Of a DNA stretch of 64,000 nt, positions 57,602 through 64,000 are shown piece by piece. The DNA is from Sporobolomyces roseus. Its lineage: Eukaryota; Basidiomycota; Microbotryomycetes; Sporidiobolales; Sporidiobolaceae. A program made the translations under genes and the position numbers. The notes below the pieces were generated by a model. The model was not told the origin of the DNA, did no database searches, and saw nothing but the letters and a program-made list of their open reading frames with translations. The stretch is from positions 372,001 through 436,000 of the forward strand of contig JADILM010000005.1 in assembly GCA_016617785.1 (NCBI GenBank), given 5' to 3'. Numbering within the stretch: the first letter of the stretch is position 1; every line of letters begins with the position of its first letter.

Positions 57602-58946
57602 CTAGAACCTCGGTTTCCTGGATCTTGCCGTGTACCTAGATGTCGTAATGACCCCGTCAGCGCCTTCTCGCCCGGTGAAGAGAGACCAGCGAACATACTT
57701 TGAATCCCTCGGTACATCAGCTTTACCCCTCGTCCTATACAGTTCCTTCTTCCGCTTGACCCACTCAGTCGTACCTTTATCTCCTTTACTCCCCTTCTTC
57801 CCTCTCGACTTGTGCTTCTGCATTTGCGCCCGCTGTTTCTCGTAAGATACTTTCTGCTGAGGTGCGTCGTCGAGACCTTGTGGGACTGCGATCGGTTGTG
57901 GTTTGCCACCGACTATAGGTTGACCAGCGAATAGAATCAAGTAGAACTTCTTCCTGTAAGCGAGGGACGAGGGGGAATCAGTGAGGGAGAACGAGAGAGG
58001 GAGCGGGAGACAGTGCGCACTTCTTCGATGAATTAGGCTGTGCGACGAAGAGTGTGAACAATGATCAGTGTCTTTCGAGCGGCCGGATCGTTGGCGATTC
58101 CCGTACGTACATAATCGACACACAGACCACCTCCAAATCCAGCTTTCGTCGCCTGACTCATGATGAACCTAACCTGTTCGTCTCCTTCCGGATAGAACTG
58201 GAACACTGCCCTCGATCCTTTCCTCAGAGATCCAAACAAGTCGGTAAAGAATCGCAGCAATCGTCCAGCTGGTGAATGACTTGTCGAATCGGCGTTACAC
58301 AACCATTGAAGAACCGAGACACTGCAAGGAACCAGCTACTAGCATCAGTAGCAGAAGAATCGATGATAGAGACAGTGAGAAACTTGCGAGATAGCACCAT
58401 CGAAACTTCCAGGTCTGAAAGGAATTCCTTGACCGATATCTGCCAACATCAAGTCTCCTTCGACTTCCCTCTCCAACGCGACTTCTAGCATACCACCACT
58501 GACGTCCATTCCTACCCATTCGTGTCCTTCTTCCGTCAAGATCTCTCCTGATAATCCAGATCCCGCTCCAATATCCAACAAGAAACTAGGTCTCGCTCTC
58601 ACTTCCTCTCCATCCTCTTCCTCTTCCTCTTCCTCCTCGTCGTAATCTTGCTCGATATCTTCTTCTCCATCTTCATCCATCATTCGAGTAGGTTTCGTAG
58701 TTGCAGGAGAGCTTGTTGAAGCAGCAGCGGGAAGATCGAGTAATTCCAAACAACGATAAGTCATTTCCGCCTGAATAGATTGTACTCGAGTGTTTGAAGT
58801 ATATTTCTGTGCTTCTCCTGCATTGTAAAACTGTTGGAGGGAGGCAAAGGAAGTGAGAAATGTGTGGGGTAAGAGAGAGAAGGGAAGAAGGAGAAGAAAC
58901 TGACGACTTCTGGAGGAGCGATATGCTCTGGTCGGTTGCCTGACAT
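57602..58946 (-). CDS. BUD23: 18S rRNA (guanine-N7) methyltransferase Bud23
   Basis: This SAM-dependent enzyme methylates a guanine in 18S rRNA (G1575 in yeast) and works with Trm112 in 40S biogenesis. The start MSGNRPEHIAPPE with the next exon FYNAGEAQKYTSNTRVQSIQ is the family signature. The SAM-binding motif is FLLDIGAGSGLSGEILTEEG, followed by WVGMDVSGGMLEVAL and DIGQGIPFRPGSFDGAIS. The exon with VLQWLCNADSTSHSPAGRLL is also conserved. Splicing in the C-terminal half gives VDYPNSSKKKKFYLILFAG, restoring the family text (an unspliced read would run into a stop). The end is Lys-rich (KRKKELYRTRG) with FTGREGADGVITTSRYTARS. An acidic run ([16 protein letters not shown]) inserted before the SAM motif is lineage-specific. 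Confidence 0.94.
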
Positions 58947-59124
58947 TCTAGCCTATATCGAAGAGTGTATGGTTTCAATTTGAGTGAGAATTGTGGATTC
59001 AAAAAAGTTATTGATGAAGATTTTCGAAGTTTAGCTCTCACTCGCCGACAACTCGACCAGACATTCAAACAACCAGCTCAGATCAGACTTGTACCCTCTA
59101 GAATCAGACTGAGACTTGTCAAGA
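58947..59124. promoter_or_regulatory. Divergent promoter BUD23/RPA43
   Basis: This 178-bp gap separates two ribosome-biogenesis genes. No RRPE or PAC-like element was confidently identified. Confidence 0.5.
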
Positions 59125-60796
59125 ATGGCTACACCCTCAAGTTCCTCTCTGAGGTTGAAATCTAGCTCAACCTCATCAACATCAGAATTCATTCATTTCA
59201 AAGCTACTATGAGGTTACCTATTCCACCAGTATTCAGTTCGAATGGTCAACATTTGTTAGATGGACCAAGTGGAGATGGAGGAATGGATGGAGTTCGAGA
59301 AGTTCTCGCAGGTTGGGTCATGAGGTAGGCTACTCCCTCTCTCTACACCACTCTATTCGCTCAGAATCTAGCTGATCGAGAGGTGGAAATGTATACAGAT
59401 ACCTACCACCTCTGCATGCAGTAGTATTGAGTTTCAACCCGAATCCAACTTTCCTTCATCCCTCCGCCTTGTTCAACTCTACCGCTTCCCCATTCGATTC
59501 AGATAACACCTACATCAAGAACCCTCTAACTTCCCCTCCACCAACACCGAATGCAGGAGGAGGAGAGACAACAACAGCAGAAGAGAAAGAGAGAATAGAG
59601 AATGGTGAATTGATCAGATTGAAGACGTTACCGATGGTTGATGGATCAGGGTTCACACTGGCAGATGTAGAATGGGAAGGATTGGGATGGAAACCTACTG
59701 TAGGAATGAAATTAGGTGCGTACTCTCTCTTCTCCTCCCCTTTTCCTCCCTTCGCTAATCCTTCTCTCGTTCGTTAGTTGGCACACCTACTCTCTCGACC
59801 TCCTCTCACGTCTCGCTCCTTCTTCACAACCTGTTCAACGCCTCGATTCCCTCTTCCCACATTCCCTCCGACACTTGGGAGTTCGATCCTTCCTACCCTG
59901 TCCCCTCTTCCGTCCTCGAACGAAGAACGAAAGGTGTTTCCATCTCCACTGGCGACATTCAAGATTTGCAAGCGAAAGCGAGGAAATCGAAACGAGAAGC
60001 ATTAGGAATCGAGGGAGATGACGAGGAGGAGGACAGTGGAGCCAGCGACGAAGAGAAAGAGGAGGAAGGAGTCGATCAAGAGGAAGATGTGTATGCTGAA
60101 GAAGGATGGTGGGTACACAAAACTACTCGAGAACCGTTAGGAGGGAAACAAGGGAAAATCTCGTTCACGCTCGTCGCCCTCTCGACTTCGAACTCGCTCT
60201 TATCTTGCACTGGTTCCCTCTTATCCGATCCATTCACTCCTACCGCCCTCGCATCCCTCCATAACCCTTCCGCATCCGAATCATCCTCGAACCTTGCTCT
60301 ACTTCAAGCTCAAGCAGTCAGATCCGGTCATGCTCAACGAAGAGAAGAGGAGGAGAGTGAAGCAGGGGACAGTGACGAGAGTAGTCAGAGTGATGGAGAG
60401 GGAGAGGAAGAGAGTGAGGTAGACCGAGATGACGATGACGGAGTGGGAACTGGCGTGCCTCGACACGAAGGAGTTGGTTCGAAATTCGAGGACCCGACAA
60501 AATCAGATTCAGACTCGGCGGACTCTGATTCTTCAAGTTCATCAGATTCAGATTCTAGTCGATCACCTTCACCACGACCGGAACTCAAGAAGTCTAGCAA
60601 GAAAGTGGGAAAAGTTGATGTCGATACGGTCAAGAAGGGAAAGACGAAGAGTGAGAAGAAAGGGAAACCACCAGTCGTAGAAGAAGAGATTGTCGCACCC
60701 GTTGTCAAGATTGGCAAGAAGGAGAAGAAACGGAAAGGTGATGAAGCGGTGGTCGAGAAGGCGGAAAGACAGACGAAGAAAGTGAAGAAGGCGTAG
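59125..60796 (+). CDS. RPA43: RNA polymerase I subunit A43 (Rpa43)
   Basis: This subunit forms the Pol I stalk with A14 and contacts initiation factor Rrn3. The start MATPSSSSLRLKSSSTSSTS is low-complexity. The conserved body includes EFIHFKATMRLPIPPVF, VREVLAGWVMRYLPPLHAVV and LSFNPNPTF. The OB-fold portion spans GFTLADVEWEGLGWKPTVGM, GTPTLSTSSHVSLLLHNLFN and ASIPSDTWEFDP. After an acidic insertion comes GWWVHKTTREPLGGKQGKIS and FTLVALSTSNSLLSCTGSLL, the end of the OB fold. The C-terminal 180 residues are a long acidic then Lys-rich tail (SDSDSADSDSSSSSDSDSS; KKVKKA). The tail is longer than in yeast. Confidence 0.9.
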
Positions 60797-61179
60797 ATTC
60801 GGCGGTAATACGTAGCGCAAGCGCACCTTAGCATCCAGCATTGACGAGTGCCGACGCGGGATTGAGAGAAAGAGAGCAGGAGAGCAGCATGAGATTTCAG
60901 GAGTAGATAGTGACGAAGCTCTCAAAGGATTGAACGAGAGTAAATCGCTCGCCCAATAGCGTAGTCTGAGCGCACATCACTCGGGAGTTCGGACAGAGCT
61001 AAGCTCGATACGCTGTGCTCACCCCGCCTCAACGACGCTCGAACCAAGATTAACGAGAAAAGCGACTCGATCCCATACCAGTACAATAGTAGATAAAGAC
61101 AACAAGGTGACCGAAATTTCTACATGCTAGCAACGACGGAAGACGGTAACGAAGAGAAGGCGGCTGTGGAATCGAACAC
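60797..61179. other. Convergent 3' region RPA43/RPD3
   Basis: This 383-bp stretch lies between two convergent genes. No coding feature is seen. Confidence 0.5.
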
Positions 61180-63516
61180 TCAATAAACTCCCTCACCATT
61201 CCATTCCCTCGCTACTCCTCCCGCTCCCCCCATTCCCGTCCCTACCGTATACCCATTGCCCATCGTATCCTCTACTCCTAACGCAGCCAATCTCGGATCC
61301 GGACCTCCCAACAATCTCCCCCTCCCCGATTGTTGTGGATCCCTGAAAAAACTTCTCTTCTTCCTCCTCTCGCTCCTATCAACGACTTCTTCAAGCGCGT
61401 TACAATCCGCCTCATCAATCTCGATCATCTTTGCTGCTCTCTCTAATCGTTCTCGTCGTGCTTCTAGACGCGAGGCGGAGAAGGAAGTGATGTAGTTTTG
61501 TCGAGTTTTCAGTCGGCGGTGAGTGTGCGATAAGGGGGATTCGTCAGAGGAGGAAAGGTCTTCTTGGGAAGGATCGGTGGGTCGATGGGTTTGTCGAATA
61601 CGTTCTGGGGGAGTAGGAAGAGAGATGGATTAGATGCGAAATGACGAGGGAGGAGAGATAGAAACGTACCAGAGATTCGAACGTCTAGGTCAGAATCGGA
61701 ATCGCCTGAATCATCTTCCATATCGTAAGGGACTGGTTGCATCTGCGCACTAGGCGCAAACGGTAGATTTCTCAAACTATCAATAATCTCCGCACTGTAA
61801 TCGCAGAAGTTTCTCCCTAATCAGTTCGTTGAATCAACGCGGACTCGCAAGGAAAGCAGTACGTACGTAGTCTTCTCCAAGTATTCCCTCGAATTACTAT
61901 TATCCATATTATTCTCTTTCACTTCCAACTTGAACTCTGGCCCGAAATACTCCAAATACTCATTGAACGGCATTTCTTTCGACATTTCCACTCCACACGC
62001 CAATCCAGTCTCGAACGCCCACGTTCTCGCAACGTTTCGGATTGTGTAGCCTCCTCCTCCTAGGATTATGAGCGGGACGTTGAACGTTCTCATGAACGAA
62101 ACACAACTTGCGTGACCTGTAGAATGAGGGCGTTAGCTGAGAGTAGGGGGGAAGAGGGGGAAAAAGGGAGTATGCACCTTGCATTGAAAGGTTGAAAGAA
62201 CCTAGTTTGTCAGAAGCTAGGGAATCTGCTCCACATTGTAAGATGACTGCTCCAGGTCTATACCAATCCATAATAGCTTGCATAACCTGTAAGTTGCCTC
62301 CGTATGCTCAGCACATCGATCAAGCTGAGTAAAGCAAAGAGGGCGAACATACGGGTCTAAAAACACTCCCATAACTTTCATCATCGATCCCATCTTTGAA
62401 CGGGAAATTCACTGCATATCCCTTCCCTTTCCCTTTCCCTTTATCCCCCAATGCTCCAGTACCAGGAAAGAAATCTCCATATTTATGAAAACTTGCAGTC
62501 ATGACTCGATCGGTCGTGTAAAAAGCTTCTTCTACTCCATCCCCGTGGTGAACGTCGATATCGATGTAGAGTACTCGTTGATGATACCTATATAGTCAGT
62601 TCTAGTCAGTTGAGTAGGAAGATGAGAGAGGGGAGGGAGAGATGAGTACCGTAAGAGTTCGAGAATTGAGAGAACTATATCGTTGATGTAACAGAACCCG
62701 GAAGCTTCTCGTTTCTTCGCATGATGTAATCCTCCTGCCCAATTCACTGCGATGTCGGCTTTTGAATCGATCAATCTTCGTGCGGCACCTAGAAACGAGA
62801 GAAAGGTCAGCTTGAGAAGAGGATCGAAGAGAAACGAGAAGGGAACTTACTGAGCGATCCACCAGCTGATATCGAACAAAACTCGAACAATCCCTCGAAA
62901 GGTGGACAATCCTCTCCTACGAGGACTGCTCACTCACGACAAAGTCAGATCATTCAACTCGTTTTTCTTCGAAATTATAGGTTCAACTCACATCTCGAAC
63001 CATGACCTGTCATCTCATCGAAAGTTTCTGGCGTGACTCTAGCTAAGAAATCAATGTATTCATCTGTATGGAACCTAGTCATCTCGTGTGGAGTACAACG
63101 ATCCGGTTTCTATTCCCCCCTCAAATTCTTTCATCAGCTCAGTGGGGACAAGGACAGGAGGATACAAAGGGATAGCTTACGAGTACGTCCATTTGTTTCT
63201 CTAGACCATAGTTTGTGATCAAGTTGTGAGCCATCTTTATTCGATGAGGTTTCATCGGATGAACTAAAGAAATTCTCACTCTCATGATAAGCCTTGTTTC
63301 GTTGAGTCAGAGAAGAGAAGGGGGAGCTCACCCAAGTTGAATGCATATGCTCCAACATCATCTAGAATGAGTGAGAGAGAGGGTTAGTTGAGTGAGAGAG
63401 AAAGGAGGAGAAGATGGAGAGAGAGATTTACCATCATAGTAGTAGGCAACTTTACGTTTATCTGGACCACCTGGTACTGAAGGGTTCAATAATTGATAAG
63501 CTGATGAGCTCGCCAT
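61180..63516 (-). CDS. RPD3: Class I histone deacetylase Rpd3
   Basis: This zinc-dependent deacetylase acts on histone tails in Sin3-type complexes. The start [20 protein letters not shown] continues [20 protein letters not shown] and [15 protein letters not shown]. Active-site text includes [20 protein letters not shown] (tandem His), [20 protein letters not shown] (Asp and His zinc ligands), [15 protein letters not shown] and [19 protein letters not shown]. The Rpd3-type end of the domain is [20 protein letters not shown]. The C-terminal exon needs the intron-defined frame: [10 protein letters not shown] is joined to [20 protein letters not shown] and runs on to [20 protein letters not shown], ending [12 protein letters not shown]. 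An alternative frame stops early at 61509 and is rejected. Start at 63514-63516 is 84 bp from the next gene. Confidence 0.94.
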
Positions 63517-63600
63517 GCTCTCAGTTCGAGTCGAGTGAGGAAGAGGAGAAGAAGAGTCCTCCTTCTTTGATCAGCTCCTGTTCACTTCAGATTCTCATTC
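63517..63600. promoter_or_regulatory. Very short divergent promoter RPD3/CHS5
   Basis: Only 84 bp lie between the two start codons, the smallest divergent gap in the window. Transcription start sites must overlap or lie within the neighbour's leader. Confidence 0.5.
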
Positions 63601-64000
63601 ATGATGAACAGCTCGAATAGATCATTCAATCAAACATCCAAAGCATCGAGTAGCACTCAGGTCAGCTCCCTTCTACTCTCTCTCACTTGTGATTCGAGAC
63701 GTGTTGTTGACGCAACTTCCTCCTCTCCTCCCTTCACTCTACTTGCACAGCCGTATGATTCACCTAGTGGAACTCAAAAGTTTGTCATTGGGAAGATCGA
63801 TGGTGCGCTCTCCCTTTTTCCACTCTCGTCGAGTGACACTGACCTCCTCACTCCCCTCTCTTTCTCTCTAAATCAGCTGGAATCGCCGTCCTCATTTCCG
63901 ACGTACGCTCTCCCTCCCCATATACCTCACACCAGCACTGACAGATACCCCTACTTAAACAATACAGTCAGTTCATTTGATCGAATTCCCTTCCCTCCTC
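63601..64000 (+). CDS. CHS5: Exomer component Chs5, N-terminal part (cut by window end)
   Basis: Four partial or complete exons are visible. The start at 63601 (a second ATG follows at once) gives a Ser-rich lead MMNSSNRSFNQTSKASSSTQ. Joined exons read KFVIGKIDAGIAVLISD and, after the next intron, SVHLIEFPSLL at the window edge. This matches the Chs5 N-terminal dimerisation motif, where relatives read VGKLDAxxAVLLTxDHHLIEFPSLLLP. Chs5 is the core of exomer, the trans-Golgi coat that exports chitin synthase and other cargos. The FN3 and BRCT domains should lie beyond the window. The Ser-rich lead is longer than in budding yeast. Confidence 0.8.
   Translation, partial: MMNSSNRSFNQTSKASSSTQVSSLLLSLTCDSRRVVDATSSSPPFTLLAQPYDSPSGTQKFVIGKIDGALSLFPLSSSDTDLLTPLSFSLNQLESPSSFPTYALPPHIPHTSTDRYPYLNNTVSSFDRIPFPP

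Noticed and set aside
61509..61775. Early stop for RPD3 in the unspliced frame
   Set aside because: Using the intron ending at about 61662 shifts the frame and continues in a conserved-looking charged C terminus to 61180.
1..64000. tRNA, rRNA, riboswitch or CRISPR features
   Set aside because: No B-box-like GGTTCGANTCC with matching acceptor stem, no rRNA-like sequence and no regularly spaced repeat-spacer array was found.

Overview
This window looks like a gene-dense nuclear segment from a fungus, most likely a basidiomycete. Nearly every gene is cut by short introns (roughly 50-75 nt) with GTRNGT-type donors and AG acceptors. Neighbouring genes sit very close together, and the recognisable proteins are fungal (SLY1, PUS4, SPF1, MRT4, BUD23, RPA43, RPD3, CHS5). 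An early-diverging yeast-like basidiomycete lineage is an inference from gene structure only. No tRNA, rRNA, CRISPR or prokaryotic feature was found.

Layout from left to right. 0.2-15 kb holds an IQ-motif/IQM-like protein (-), SLY1 (-) divergent from PUS4 (+), an acidic-N-terminus F-box protein with clustered Cys pairs (-), cytochrome b5 (-), a doubtful small ORF (+), a secreted Kre9/Knh1-like protein (-) and a PMP47-type carrier (-). 15.7-20.5 kb holds two tandem, co-oriented genes for secreted tryptophan-rich repeat proteins, which I call A and B. This is the most unusual content of the window. 20.9-36 kb holds a very large disordered Gln/Pro/RS-rich protein (-), the P5A ATPase SPF1 (-), deoxyhypusine hydroxylase (-) divergent from MRT4 (+), a TDP1-like phosphodiesterase with a UIM-like motif (+) and a SDHAF4-type assembly factor (+). 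36-51.7 kb is one gene, cytoplasmic dynein heavy chain (-). 52-53.8 kb holds a single-pass membrane protein (+). 53.8-57.6 kb is gene-poor and carries a diverged 1.39-kb direct duplication plus a third fragment. 57.6-64 kb holds BUD23 (-) divergent from RPA43 (+), then RPD3 (-) divergent from CHS5 (+, cut by the window end).

Genes A and B encode a signal peptide, a Gly-rich hydrophobic segment after a basic site, two (A) or four (B) copies of a roughly 95-residue W-rich module, a TVTVT stretch, a short Cys motif and a basic tail encoded on its own last exon. Both spliced models are exact multiples of three (299 and 570 residues). In B every intron within the module array is phase 1 at the same two module positions. 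Several functionally related pairs share short divergent promoters: BUD23/RPA43 (ribosome biogenesis) and LIA1/MRT4 (translation factor maturation and 60S assembly).
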